From positions 6,587,298 to 6,651,297 of the forward strand of contig CM035353.1 of the NCBI GenBank assembly GCA_020137815.1: a DNA stretch of 64,000 bases. The letters are read 5' to 3'. The stretch comes from Hormiphora californensis (lineage: Eukaryota > Ctenophora > Tentaculata > Cydippida > Pleurobrachiidae). Both the position numbers and the translations under genes were made by a program. Positions 13,969-25,215 of this stretch are shown in pieces. The first letter of the stretch is position 1. Every line of letters begins with the position of its first letter. Under the pieces are notes generated by a model. The model saw nothing but the letters and a program-made list of their open reading frames with translations, made no database searches and was not told the DNA's origin.

Positions 13969-16900
13969 ACAAGAAAACGGGAGAGTGTCTACCCGCAACT
14001 GAGAATGATTAAATTATTTTTTTTGGTTGCAAGTTCGTGCTGTCTTGACACAAACCAATGCCACTCCTTCCATTAAGTATGCTGCATTTTACTAGGACAC
14101 ACTACTATAATGCAGCTAGGTGAATATATTACCCAGTTCGGCACCATATTGTTATACATTGGTTGCTACCCGGCTGTCCGAACTGGACACAACTTTGGTG
14201 AGCGCTGGAAATTGGAACTGAAAACTCATTTATCACAAAACTTAGCATACACCTCTGACAGTAATCAAGGGGGCTTGATTGGCAAAGTAAATGAAACTTA
14301 TCACTTTTCTAAATTTGTTAATGGTGTCCTTTCACACAAGTTAGGTGCGACTAATATATGCTGACCAACAACATCTCTATGTACTAGTATGTAGTGTGTT
14401 CTACAAGCTACATGGGGTAGCTTTTATCACCTTTAATGCCCCCATGTCCTATATATTCTAATGTAGCCAAACATTTGTGTGAGTTTGACACAGCTCCCTA
14501 AATTGGGGGGAGACACACTGAGGTTGGTCACGCGCGTTCAACTCTCAACCGCTCGAAACACACTGAAGTTCGAAGTTTCGCGGAAAAGTTCGAAGTTTCG
14601 CGAAAACCCGTTTTCGGCTGAGAAATCATTTGTAAGAGGCTTACTTATCTACTGGTACATCTCTCGAGGTGTCCTTTATCTATACCGAGTCAATTTCATC
14701 GTTTTTAAAATTTTTGGTGAATTGGGACAACTGTGACCGAATTAGCCAAAAATTTCAAAAACGGTGAAATTGACTCAGTATGGATAAAGGACACCTCGAG
14801 AGATGTACCAGTAAATAAATTATGATTTCTCAGCCGAAAATGGGTTTTCGCAAAACTTCGAACTTCAAACTTCAGTGTGTGTCGCGAGGTTGAGATTTGA
14901 ACGAGCGCGCCCAACTTCAGTGTGTCTCCCCCCATTGAGACACACCCTGTGATATGTTGCCATTATAGCCACTACTACAGTATATCAATACAATGTGTGC
15001 AGCTGTATTTACTATCCTATATTAAATAAACAATGCAGGGCGGTACAATAGAAAATACCTGTTGAACGCATCCTGCTATATATTGTAGCTAATTTTGCAG
15101 TGATCTTAACCGCAATACTGTTTGGATACTGATGGAGCTATCGATTTAGCTCTCTCGGGACGAGAGGATTTCCTTGTTTAGATTGAGTTGTGCAGTCAAA
15201 GATCGATATTGATTCTGAATACCTCTGATTTTTATTTTTTGTGCGTCACCCCAAACCTGTTATGTTCTAACCCTCCTTACCAGAAACAGAGCTAGTCAAG
15301 TCAAAACAATACCATACAGTTGATAATAACATACTATATTATTATTAACTCTATGGTATTGTTTTGACCGACTAGGCACTAAATAACAGCACCTAGTGAC
15401 ACACAAAAAACTATATACAGTCGGACCCCGATTTAACGGCATCCTCGGGGGAAAGGGTTTTGTCCGTTAAATCGGGGTGTCCGCTAAATCGGGTTTCAAA
15501 TACTGTTAATTTCCTATATCGGGGGGAAGATTATGCTGCCGTTAAATCGGGGTGCCGCTAAATCGGGGTCCGACTGTATAGCACCAATCCCATGAAATGA
15601 AGCCACTCCTACCTCGACAAATCAGCGTTACGGTAGAAAACTTTCCAATCCGTAGTATTTTGATTGTCTCGTCAGTTGTAGGCCATGTTTTTTCTGCTGC
15701 TGCCACACTCATTACCGGGTCAGTATAAACCTTTGTTTCTTGACCGCATAGGTTCTTCTGTAGAGGGGGAGGGGCATATCAATAGTCACATTTACGCTTT
15801 TCATTCTGTTTTGCGTTCTTGATAGCCGTGTATAATAATCGAACCGTCCAGGGTGCCATATATGATACACTTACATAGCAAAGACCGCTGCATATTCCCA
15901 GAAGTAGAATAAAGAGGCAGATAGTGCAAGGTAGGAGAAGGAATACGACCGAGTAGTTATCTGAAACTAATGGGTTGTGATTAGAGCTGCATTTAGTTGT
16001 TATCTGAAACTAATGGGTTGTAATTAGAGCTGTTTAATTGTTGGGTTGTAATTAGAGCTGTTTTAGTTGTTATCTGAAACTAATGGGTTGTAATTAGAGC
16101 TGCATTTAGTTGTAATCTGAAACTAATGGGTTGTAATTAGAGCTGTTTAGTTGTTATCTGAAACTAATGGATTGTAATTAGAGCTGCATTTAGTTGTTAT
16201 CTGAAACTAATGGGTTGTAATTAGAGCTGTTTATAATAGTTGTTATCTGAAACTAATGGGTTGAAATTAGAGCTGTTTAGTTGTTGTCTGAAACTAATGG
16301 GTTGTAATTAGAGCTGCATTTAGTTGTTATCTGAAACTAATGGGTTGTAATTAGAGCTGCATTTAGTTGTTATCTGAAACTAATGGGTTGTAATTAGAGC
16401 TGCATTTAGTTGGGAGCATTTGATGAAATAACTGGGTTGCTAATCAGGGATTTACCATCACATATTGATGGAATTGCTGGAATTTATATACTGATTATCA
16501 ATGATTTGACAACTTCCCCGAAACCCCGAAATCGCCCGCCGCTCTTCTTCTCTCCCCCATCCCCCTGATTATTGTCAGACATATAAAGACAATGAAGAAG
16601 AAATTTTGGTCACGAAAAATGACGTAAGCTACTTAAAAAGATCGAAAGTTGTCATAATTTTCTGGTCACGTCTACCCAATTATTGTAGCCCCCCACCTTT
16701 AAAAGCTTGCAATATAATTATACCCTTACATTTAGAACCCGCTTCTTCTCTTTCTCCTCCTAGAGTGTTGAAGAACCATGTGGGCGTGGGTTCAACCAGC
16801 ACTAAATCTACTTTTTCGGTAGAGCAGCTGGGGCCTCTACAATAGTGAGATGTCGTCATGTCTGAACCATGATCTCCAATATCAAGGTACACCCTCGTCT

Positions 16901-19767
16901 TACTGGCCCTGTACAAAATGAGATTTCACAGATTATTTTTGGCATCTAATACCTTTCCGTCATGATCTCTCTAAAAAGTCAATATCATTATGTCACAATA
17001 CAATATATGTGAATGGGGGGCCATGGAGTCATTACCATTTAGGAGAGTGGATAACAGGATGTGCTGGTATGATTCTAGTATAGGCACTTTGAACGGACAG
17101 GTCTGCCTTTACAACACCCTTTTTAACCCATTTCACAACCAACCTGGGGGAAATCATGCGTTTTATACTAGCCTTGCTCGATCCTGACTTCACCCTACAA
17201 CAACACCTGCAGCTATACCATCACCCACCAATACCCAAGAAACAAGACAATACTGTGTACAAGACAGTAAATAAAATCACATCCCATGTATCCAATCCCG
17301 TCCGTAGGGCGGGTATTTCCCCTAGTATATTGTATACATCATACAACCCCAGCTTCTTCTGTTTGTTGTAAGTTATTGATTGCCTGCTCAGCAGGCTGTA
17401 ACTACTCTATACTCTTCTATTTCTAGGAGCTCTAGGATTCTATGAATTACTCCATTTTTTGTGCTCTTCGTCACACTCTGTCAAAGCGGGGCTATTATAT
17501 TACCAAATTTGAGTCATTTCCCCAAAGTTCTTGTCAAATTTGTCCAACTCTAGAGCAAAGCATACTTATAATGCATATATGTAATATGACGGAGTTTCTA
17601 TAAATACTATATAGTAAATACTTTCAAATATGAATACTTGATTTTTTGTTACATTGTTTAGTAATGGTATCTGAGCAAGATCGTCGACCGATTTTTGACC
17701 CCTATTTTGGGCAACTTTTGTGATTTTACCACTGCCATTTGCATCATGTGATGCGAAGGAAAGGGTTACGGTTAACCATCCCTCTGCTACAATTTAATAC
17801 GAAGTGCAATTGTTACAGTTAGTTGTGTGTTCTGACTGCTGCTCCACCATGTCTCATGTTTAGTGCTAATTAACGTACACACACCACCCTGACAGTGTCG
17901 ACTCGTGCTAACCTGTCAAATTTACGCGTAACATTCCCTCGTGTTATATTAGTAGTGTAGTACATACTTGCTCGACCCTCTCTCACCCGGTATAAAATGT
18001 ACTTGCAATAGTGGAAAGTCGTTAGCAGCCGGCTAACACTACATCTCTCTCCAGCCTTGTCGATGGCACTTTTCAGACTGTCTGTAAAACCTGATCCAGC
18101 TGTAGTCCTCTGTTCCTCACTATCAACATTCACAATCAGCGACTCAGTGCAGCTCCAGCAGGAAATGTTCCTTCTCAGATCTATAGAGAATATAATACAG
18201 TCAGACCCCGATTTACCAGAACTTTTTAGAGAATATGTATTGGTATAGGACCTTTTATCTATCTGCAGATAATAACTTCGATCTCTGCAAATAAATGTAT
18301 ATTTTGCTGTAATATAGTACAGCTAATGTTGTTAGGGATAACGTACAGTATTTCACTAGTGTGAGATTTCCTTGATTGGTAGTGTTAACCCATGTTACAA
18401 CGATTCCACTTGGCATCAATCCAACCTCCTTCATCATGCTCACCCTTTTGTCGGGCAATCCAACCAAATCTATTGGAGAATAAATGTGCTGTTACTCAAC
18501 AATGATAAATATGGATTGTACCTCCATATCTTTCTATTCTAATCCCCTGGTCAAAGGCATTTCGAGGGAATCTCATATCCATTATGGTGCATTAATTTTT
18601 AAAAAAGATCGGATTGACGGAGTGCTTTCGATATACTCCATTTTTCTTTACGAAAATCCTCTAAATATAGCTCAACCCTTTTACCAATAACTCTTAAAAG
18701 GGTGCTAGAAGAAGACATTTTTGTTTTATTAAATAATTTTAGAACTGTAGAGTTTTTAAAATCACGGACAGAATGCTTTTACTGATTTTTTTGTAACAAG
18801 TAAATTTATAGTTCCCCTTAATTTTCTGGAGCGACTGGAGTGGCAAAAAGTTTTACTTTTTAAGTTAAGTCACACCCCAACACACTTGTTACAATTCTAA
18901 CCCTACTTTACATTTGTAAAAGAAGGGTCGGAGCTTGCGAAAAGGGCCGGGGGTCGAGTTAGGCAATTGCTCACACTACATTTTATTGCTTTCTGTGAAT
19001 GTTGATCGGCACTGACCTCTTTCCGGTCTCCGGGCTGATGGTCCACAGTTGAGTAGCCTGAAACTGTCATAACAATACCTGGCCTTCTCAGCTTGTACAA
19101 CTGCACTGTTATTGTCCAGTACCCGTACTACCTTAAAACCTTGCTCAGCCCTGCAAGTTATGTTGTATACAGGAACCGACCGAAACAAGTAAACAACCAA
19201 TCAGAACTCGGTATTTAGGTCACGTGACTGGTTATCAGCCAATCAGGGACCAGTATTTCCTGATTCGGTCGGTTCCTGGTTGTATAACAGTCGGACCCCG
19301 ATTTATACCCGGGATGCTCGGGGGAAAGGGTTTTGATTGTTATAAATCGGGGTAAAATACTCTTAATTTCCTAAATCGGGGGAAGTTTATCACCCCGGTA
19401 AATCGGGGGGTCCGACTGTATATAATATGTTCATAGTAGTTTACTTACAATTTACTAGAGTTGCACCTGGTGGGTGTAACATCTGCAATGACATCACATT
19501 CCCGATCACTGGTATAACACTTCACACCTGCAAAAAAGGGTGTCATTGTCTCTCTCTCTATAGCATATATAATAGGGCCAGGGGGGGGGGGGGGGACAAT
19601 AATTTTACAACTTTTATCCGATTATGAGAGGATCTGAGGACGTTAAAAAGTACTGCACGATACATGTCGACCCTGTCAATGCCAATGCTTTGACAGGGAT
19701 GATATGTATAATATGCTATGATTGTACCTTTGCCCATAAACAGTAAACACAGTACAGCACAGAACAT
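6635..19767 (-). CDS. TGF-beta/activin/BMP receptor type II-like serine/threonine kinase
   Basis: This is a single-pass receptor kinase of the TGF-beta pathway. Exons in coding order: 19728-19767 (signal peptide MFCAVLCLLFMG), 19449-19527 (KCYTSDRECDV), 19017-19150, 18343-18469 (tentative), 17913-18173 (CWSCTESL), 15875-15960 (membrane segment VVFLLLPCTICLFILLLG), 15613-15757 (LRIGKFSTVTLICRG, glycine loop), 12357-12479, 9932-10019 (YYERGSLKNYL), 9114-9203, 8858-8978 (LAHRDVKTGNFLV, LGDFDLTL), 8387-8522 (GTSLYMSPELLD), 7012-7136 and 6635-6910. Phases match throughout except between the 17913 exon and the membrane exon, so a small exon may be missing. The cysteine-rich ectodomain and the absence of a GS box before the kinase favour type II. 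About 610 residues fits. The DFG motif reads DFD, and the usual beta-3 lysine context reads MMVRKE, so activity is doubtful. Confidence 0.88.
7125..8384. repeat. 35-bp minisatellite, about 36 copies, built from a splice acceptor
   Basis: The array is almost perfect. In the sense (-) orientation each unit reads ACCCTCCATTCAG then GTCGGTATACCC, which is the exact 3' splice site and first 12 bases of the next receptor exon (7012-7136). The whole intron consists of this array plus a short donor end (GTACAGCATG). Reading the units as protein meets a stop in every frame, so the array is intronic. The first unit has GACATG where the others have GTCATG. Confidence 0.97.
9210..9306. repeat. (GA)n microsatellite beside a splice acceptor
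   Basis: On the coding (-) strand this is a CT tract that runs to the acceptor CTCTCCCGACAG of the receptor exon at 9114-9203, so it may serve as its pyrimidine tract. Confidence 0.9.
9558..9660. repeat. (CT)n microsatellite in the same receptor intron
   Basis: A tract of TC repeats with a few interruptions. It pairs in principle with the GA tract at 9210-9306, giving the intron a potential hairpin. A run of about 19 G lies between them at 9374-9392. Confidence 0.9.
10049..10182. repeat. Two-copy tandem duplication in a receptor intron
   Basis: AAACTCAGCTTACTCCTCCC and the following TATAATAGTAGTTCAATATA occur twice with a period of about 76 bp. No coding content. Confidence 0.8.
10460..11750. 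repeat. Repeat with a cluster of GC-rich hairpins
   Basis: The block is bounded by related ends, AATAATGCGCCAGTGGC (near 10465) and AATAACGCGCCAGTGGC (near 11718). Inside are perfect or near-perfect hairpins at 11053-11085 (AATAGACGCACTGC stem), 11095-11119 (GCACGGGTCCC), 11129-11162 (CTGTAAATCCC), 11648-11673 (AGTTTATCCGCC) and 11680-11713 (AACTTCTCCCAGC). It lies in an intron of the receptor gene. No coding frame is visible. It could be a compound non-autonomous element. Confidence 0.65.
12484..12580. mobile_element. Degraded hAT-like MITE abutting a splice acceptor
   Basis: The core (AATCAGAACTCGTTATTTAG, then TCACGTGACTGGTTATCAGC) matches the complete copies at 19170, 34550 and 62811. 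The left end is shortened to AGGAACAAGTAAAC. The element starts 4 bases from the acceptor of receptor exon 12357-12479 and now supplies its upstream intron sequence. A fragment of the Tc1-type MITE end, AATCGGGGTCCGACTGTA, is joined directly at 12587-12604. Confidence 0.8.
12605..13740. other. Receptor intron; nothing further recognised
   Basis: This part of the long intron 12480-15612 has no supported exon. One open frame at 12665-12970 lacks family features and sits within the intron. Confidence 0.4.
13741..13966. repeat. (TG)n and (GA)n microsatellites
   Basis: TG repeats run from 13741 to 13804 and GA repeats from about 13877 to 13966, separated by about 70 bp. Both are inside the long receptor intron 12480-15612. 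Confidence 0.95.
14501..14936. repeat. Foldback repeat with about 210-nt arms
   Basis: The left arm starts AATTGGGGGGAGACACAC and the right arm ends in a near complement GTGTGTCTCCCCCCATT. Matching inner blocks include GGACACCTCGAGAGATGTAC on the right against its complement on the left. The spacer is only about 15 nt near 14720. The left arm has an internal 18-bp duplication of AAGTTCGAAGTTTCGCG. Located in a receptor intron. Confidence 0.85.
15292..15377. repeat. Short inverted repeat
   Basis: CAAAACAATACCATA on the left is mirrored by TATGGTATTGTTTTG on the right, with an AT-rich centre. It could be the remains of a small foldback element. Confidence 0.75.
15418..15576. mobile_element. 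Tc1/mariner (pogo-like) MITE
   Basis: The ends are CAGTCGGACCCCGATTTA and its complement, and TA flanks both sides, the typical target duplication of Tc1/mariner elements. The interior is made of repeated CGTTAAATCGGGGTG-like modules. There is no transposase. Related copies are at 19288-19418 and 63556-63742, with fragments at 12587-12604, 18198-18222 and about 45263-45345. Confidence 0.85.
15961..16415. repeat. 43-bp minisatellite, about 10 copies, built from a splice acceptor
   Basis: On the coding (-) strand each unit contains CCATTAGTTTCAG followed by ATAAC, which is the 3' splice site and first five bases of the membrane-spanning exon of the receptor (15875-15960). Unit length varies slightly (about 40-46 bp) by small deletions. 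The array begins exactly at the splice junction and extends into the intron. Confidence 0.93.
16416..17912. other. Receptor intron; a missing small exon may lie here
   Basis: Phase 2 at the end of exon 17913-18173 does not match phase 1 at the start of the membrane exon, so one short exon or an alternative donor is expected in this stretch. I could not identify it. No repeat family was recognised. Confidence 0.4.
19170..19278. mobile_element. hAT-like MITE with 8-bp target duplication
   Basis: Terminal inverted repeats CAGGAACCGACCGAA and TTCGGTCGGTTCCTG bound a 109-bp element flanked by GTTGTATA on both sides (19162-19169 and 19279-19286). An 8-bp duplication and CAG-type ends are typical of hAT transposons. 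It has no coding capacity and lies 19 bases from the acceptor of receptor exon 19017-19150. Confidence 0.93.
19288..19418. mobile_element. Tc1/mariner-like MITE next to the hAT-like MITE
   Basis: Ends CAGTCGGACCCCGATTTA and GGGGTCCGACTG match the 15418 copy. Interior modules are divergent. It lies one base beyond the target duplication of the neighbouring hAT-like element. Confidence 0.85.
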
Positions 19768-21732
19768 GATGTCAAATAAGAGCTAATATTTTGTCCCCAT
19801 TATATGCATCCCCTCTCCACTCCTCCCTCTCTCCCCCCTCTCCTCTCCTTGGTGTTCAGACCACTACCCTACTCACCACCCAGATTGAACTGATTTAGGT
19901 TTTACTGTGAGAGCCAGGGTAAGTGTCTATATATATGCCATAAGATGTATTATATAGCTGTCCAGTTTCCAATGATGATATGGCGCCACTAACCAACTTT
20001 AGTAATGTATCTTATCACCCTTCAAACTTAAAAGCTCATGATTAAAAGATCTTCAAATGTGCGACATATTGATATCATCTATAAATAAACCAACTATTTA
20101 ACTTCACCACTTGTCAAACTCGAGATATAATTAGAGTGTCGCGAAATTTCGCGACACCCTGATTATATCTTGAGTTTTCTCGAAAGGATACATCCTTCAC
20201 TTTAAGTTAACCATCCTATAAATAAGTAACTCTTTTATAAAATCACATGGTTAATGTACTGCGTATATTGATACGAACACATCGTTGGAATGCCTGGCGA
20301 CAGTGCCCTCAGATCGCGATCGGGCCGCCAGATATGGTTAAGTCATTGGATTCATATTATGCCAAAATAATATGGCTTCAATCGCTTTTGGGATGGGATG
20401 TTGTTAGTGCAGTACATCAGTGTTGCTTGTAGTGGAGATACTGTATATAATGAATAACATTTTTCAAAAATTTTAAATAACCGCATCGGGTGTGAGTAAG
20501 GGGTTCGCGAAATCGCGACCTGACTAAATTTTCCCCATTATTAGAGCTCTTAAAGAAACAAAAGAAAGAGACCTCTAATGTTTTTTATTTGTTTTTTATC
20601 AAAAAACTGTACCACTGAATCTACATGAAAAAATTAACAAACATTTAAAACCCCCCCTAGTCTTATTATAATTTCCCTTTTAATTTTCCCTTCATTAAAA
20701 TGTGCGGAAATTTGGGGTTTTGGCATAACCGGCACATATATTATTGTGACCACACATAATATATGTCATGTGGATTTATTTTGAATTCTAGAAACCTAGC
20801 GAGGGCATGTTAAACATGTTAATCCGCAGTGGCCATTCCCTCCCGATTATTCTTATTCAAGTTGTTTTAACTATCTCTACAATATCGCTTCCGCAACACA
20901 CCTTTATTACACACTATACCATTTTGGTTGATTGACCACGCTCTCAGACTCCAGTTTAAAAATCTCTCTTCCCCCTTTCTTCTCTCTCTCCTCTCTCCTC
21001 TTCTCTCTCTCTCTCTCACTCTCTGATCTCTAGATGTCTCTCTCTCTGATCTCTCTCCTTCTTCTCTATATTGACATGATTGATCAATGTGGTTTTTTAA
21101 TTTAAACCTACTACCCACGTTTCCTATGTTATTTTATAAACCTTTTTTGTCAGCAAAATCTTTTTGCCCCCACGCCCCTCACATCTTTTTAAACCTAAAA
21201 CGCTTGTTATTTGTGTACCTATAGTTTCTCCCTCGTATAATAGTAATACCGTCGTTTCACCTATTTTTTGTTTGTTGAAAAAATGAAAACAGGGTTCGTA
21301 TTAATCTTTCTACTGAATCGCCTGTCTGGCACCGCGACCCAATCTACCGCCAGACAGTTAATTGCTCAATCCTGTTTTTATAAAAACAGGTACCAGTCTC
21401 ATTTTGGAGAGAGATCTTCAGACTTTTGCAAGAAAAGAGCTCTTGATAGTTTATGATTTTTGACAAGTTTAACTTCCTTGACAAGCAAAAATGCCCGATT
21501 AAGCGACGTCTGGTATGTGTGCAGACGGACATGATAAGCTGTTATTTCAATTTGGACACGTAACTATCTAGTTTTATCATTTTATGCTCTTTATCCCATT
21601 TTTATATCCTAGTTCAGATACAGTGTTAATTCCAATTGCGGTCAAAAAGTAGCTTAAATTACTTTTTGACCACGGTTTTTTAAAAAAAAAATTTTAAAAA
21701 ATTAAATGTTGGTCAGTCCAATGCTCTGACAA
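19768..21732. other. Intergenic; short inverted repeats only
   Basis: No exon is supported. A hairpin with arms AAACTCGAGATATAATTAGA and GTGTCGCGAAATTTCGCGAC at its centre occupies 20117-20175. A CT/TC-rich stretch is at 20965-21065. A GTCTGGC/GCCAGAC pair is at 21319-21357, and a copy of the dispersed AATGCTCTGACA motif is at 21719-21732. Confidence 0.5.
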
Positions 21733-23450
21733 ATGTCTTGGGTTTTTATTAAATTTTTTAAAAAACCTCTCTTTTTTAAAAAATTTTCCCCTTTTTTTCC
21801 CCTTTTATTTTGGGGGGGCGTGGGAAAATTTGGGGGGGAAAAAAAATTAAAAAAAAAAAAAAGGGGGGAAAAGAGGAAAAGGGGGGGAAAAAAGAAAAAA
21901 AGAAAAGAAAGGGGGAAAAAGGGGGGGAAAAACCCGTTTTAAAGAAACCCCCCCCAACCCCCAAAAAAAACAAAAATTTTTTTTTTGTCTCTTGCTCAAT
22001 CCCCCCCCCCCAAATTTTTTAAAAACCCTTCCCCCCAAAAAAAATTTTTTTCCCCCCTTCCCCCTTTTTTTTTTTGAAATTTTTTTGGGGTTTTCCCCTT
22101 AAATTTAAAAGGATGTGTAATATCATTGTGCAAGGGCCCCCTTTTTTTATGGGAAAAATTTTTTGGAAAAAGAAGAAGAGAGAGAGGGAAAAGGGGAAAA
22201 AGGGAAAAAAAAAAAGGGGGGGGGGAAATTTTGAGGAAGGGGGAAAAGGGGGGGGTTTTCCCCCTTTTTTTTTTTAAACCCCCCTTTTTTTAAAAAAAAA
22301 AAAATTTTTAAAAAACCCCTTTTTTTTAACCCTTTTTTTGGGTTTTTTTTTTTAAACCCCCCCCCCCTTTTTTTTTTAAAAATTTTTTTAAAAAAATTTT
22401 TTTCCCCCAAAAATTTTTTTGGGGAAAAAATTTTTTTTTTTTTCCCCTTTTTTGGGGGGGGGGGCCCCCTTTTTTTTTTTTTTTCCCCCCCTTTTTCCCC
22501 CTTTTTTTTTTTTTTGGTTTTAAATTTAAATTAATTTTTATTTTTTTAAAAATTTAAAAAATTTTTTTTTATTTTTTTTTTTTTAACCCCTTTTTTTTTT
22601 TCCCCCCCCCCCCCCCCCCCAAAAAAAAAAAACCCCCCGGGGGGCCCCCCCAAAAAAAAATTTTTTCCCCCCTTTTCCCCCCCCTTTTTTTTTGGGGAAA
22701 AAAACCCCCCCCCCCCCCCCCCCCCCCGGCCCCCTTTTAAAAGGGAAAAAAAAAAAAAGGGGGGGAAAAAAAAGGGGGGGGGGCCCCCCTTTTGGCCCCC
22801 CCTTGTTCCCCCCCCTTTTTTTTTTTCCCAAAAATTTTTTTTTCAATTTTTTTAAAAAAAAAAAAAAAATTTTTTTTAAAAAATTTTTTTTTTGGGTTTT
22901 TTTTTTAAAAAAAACCCCCAAAACCCCCGGGGAAAAAAAGTTTTGGGGAAAAAAAAATTTCAAAAAAGGGGGGGGAAAAATTTTTTTTTTTTTTTTCCCT
23001 TTTTTTCCCTTTGGGTTTTTTTAAAAAAAAATTTTTTTCCTTTTTAAAAATTTTTTTTTTAAAAAAAATTTTTTTTTTTAAAAAAATTTTTTAAAAATTT
23101 TTAAAAAAAAAAAAATTTTTTTTTTTTTTAAATTTTTTTTTAAAAAAAAAAATTTTTTTTTTAAAAAATTTTTTTTCTTAAAAAATTTTTTTAAAAAACC
23201 CCCGGGAACCCCCCCTTTTTCCCCCCCCCCTTTTTTCCCCCCTTTCCCCCCCCAAAACCCCCCCTTTTTAAAATTTCCCCCCCTTTTCCCCCTTTTTCCC
23301 CCCTTTTTTTCTTTTTTTTTTCCCCCCCCCCCTTTCCCCCCCTTTTTCCCCCCCCCCCCCCCCCCCTTTTTTTCCCCCCCCCCCCAAAAACCCCCCCCCC
23401 CCAGGGAAAAAAAATTTTTTTCTTTCCCCCCCCGGGGTTTCCTTTTTAAA

Positions 23451-23481
<31 letters not shown>

Positions 23482-24370
23482 CCCTTTTGGGGGGGGGGGT
23501 TTTTTTTAACCCCCCTTTTTTTTGGGGGCCCCCCGGGGGAAAAAAATTTTCCCCCCCCTTTTTTTTTGGGGGGGGGGGAAAAAAAAAAAAAAAAAAGGGA
23601 AAAAGATTTTTTCCCCACCCCCCGGGGGAAAAAACCACCCCCCCTTTTTAAAGGGGGTTTTTAAAAGAACCGGCCCCCAAAAACCCCAAACCCCCCAAAC
23701 CCCCCTTTTTCCCCCCAAAAACCCCCGGGGGGGGGCCCCCCCCCCCCCCCAAAAAAACCCCCCCCCCCCCCCCCCCAAAAAAGGGGGGCCCAAGGGGGGG
23801 AAAAAAAAACCCCCAAAAAACCCCCCCCTTTCCCCCTCCCTTTTTTTTTCCCCCCCAAAAAAATTCCAAAAAAAAAACCCCCAAAAGGCCCCTTTTCCCC
23901 CCCGGGGAAAAAAAAAAAAGGGCCCCTTTTTAAAAAAAAACCCCCCCCCTTTCCCCCCCTTTTTTCCCCCGGGGGGCCCCCCCCTTTTCCCCCCCAAAAA
24001 CCCCGGAAAAGGGGGCCGGAAAAGGGAAAAAAAAGGGGGGAAAATTTTTTTTTTTTTAAAAAAAGGGGGGAAAAAATTTTTTTTTTTTTTTTTTTGCTTT
24101 TTTCCCCCCCTTTTCCCCTTTTTCCCCCCCCCCCCTTTTTTTTTTCCCCCGGGGGGGCCCCCCTTTTTCCCCCCGGGGGGGGGCCCCCCCCCCCCCTTTT
24201 TTTCCCCCTTTTTCCCCCCTTTTTTTTTGGTTTGTTTCCCCGGGGGCCCCCCCCCTCTTTTCCCCCCTTCCCCCCCCTTTTTTTTCCCCCGAAAAAAATT
24301 TTCCCCCAAATTTCCCCCCTTTTTTTCCCCTTTTTTTTAAAATTTTTTTTTTGGGGGGGGGGGGGGGTTT
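21733..24370. other. Homopolymer block, probably corrupted consensus
   Basis: For about 2.6 kb the sequence is almost entirely runs of one base, 3 to 20 long, with very few dinucleotide steps outside run boundaries. Short normal-looking islands remain, such as GGATGTGTAATATCATTGTG at 22112-22131. Open frames here code for strings of F, P, K and G and are artefacts of composition. Nothing in the rest of the window looks like this except a milder stretch at about 34690-34900. It is best read as failed base-calling or gap filling, perhaps caused by the neighbouring long hairpin. Confidence 0.85.
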
Positions 24371-24410
24371 TTTATAATTATAGTGGGTTTATATATTATA
24401 TTGCTATTCC

Positions 24411-25215
24411 AGTCCTGTCGACAACTACACTTCAAATCTCAGAATTTCAAATTTTCGGTTCAAATGTGTAGACTACTAAAATTGAAACTGCTGGGGAGGG
24501 TTGGCACTTCTCATAACTCACCTGGGCAGCCACCAGAGGTCCAAAACCACTCAAAAAGGTCAAAAAATGGATTTTCGATTTGATGAAAACGACCGGCATC
24601 ACGAGATTCCTCGTCAAATTCTAAGCATCCTCGTATAATTCTAGCTCACCAATTCAAACCAGTTCGGAGAAATGAGCGATGAAAGAAGCAAAAAGTGAAC
24701 AATATTATGGGAGTAAGGGCTCAACTGGCTAAAAATAGATGACTGAATTCCTGTGTTTAGTCTATTGTAATAATCTCACTTTGCGCTCTCTCTTTTCTGC
24801 ACTTCCCCTTTTCCCCCTTCCAAGATCAGAAAAGAGAGAGCGCAAAGTGAGATTGTTACAATAGACTAAACACAGGAATTCAGTCATCTATTTTTAGCCA
24901 GTTGAGCCCTTACTCCCATAATATTGTTCACTTTTTGCTTCTTTCATCGCTCATTTCTCCGAACTGGTTTGAATTGGTGAGCTAGAATTATACGAGGATG
25001 CTTAGAATTTGACGAGGAATCTCGTGATGCCGGTCGTTTTCCTCAAATCGAAAATTGATTTTTTGACCTTTTTGAGTGGTTTTGGACCTCTGGTGACTGC
25101 CCAGGTGGGTTATGAGAAGTGCCAACCCTCCCCAGCAGTTTCAATTTTAGTAGTCTACACATTTGAACCGAAAATTTGAAATTCTGAGATTTGAAGTGTA
25201 GTTGTCGACAGGACT
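24411..25215. repeat. Near-perfect 389-nt inverted repeat (long hairpin)
   Basis: Arms 24411-24799 and 24827-25215 are complementary almost base for base, with a 27-nt pyrimidine-rich spacer (CACTTCCCC and onward). The arm ends are AGTCCTGTCGACAACTACAC and its complement. There is no coding frame. It is a palindromic foldback, and transcription through it would give a long double-stranded RNA. Confidence 0.95.

Noticed and set aside
22583-24471. Open frames up to 272 codons in the homopolymer block
   Set aside because: Translations are only F, P, K, G and W from base runs, and both strands are open at once. This is a composition artefact.
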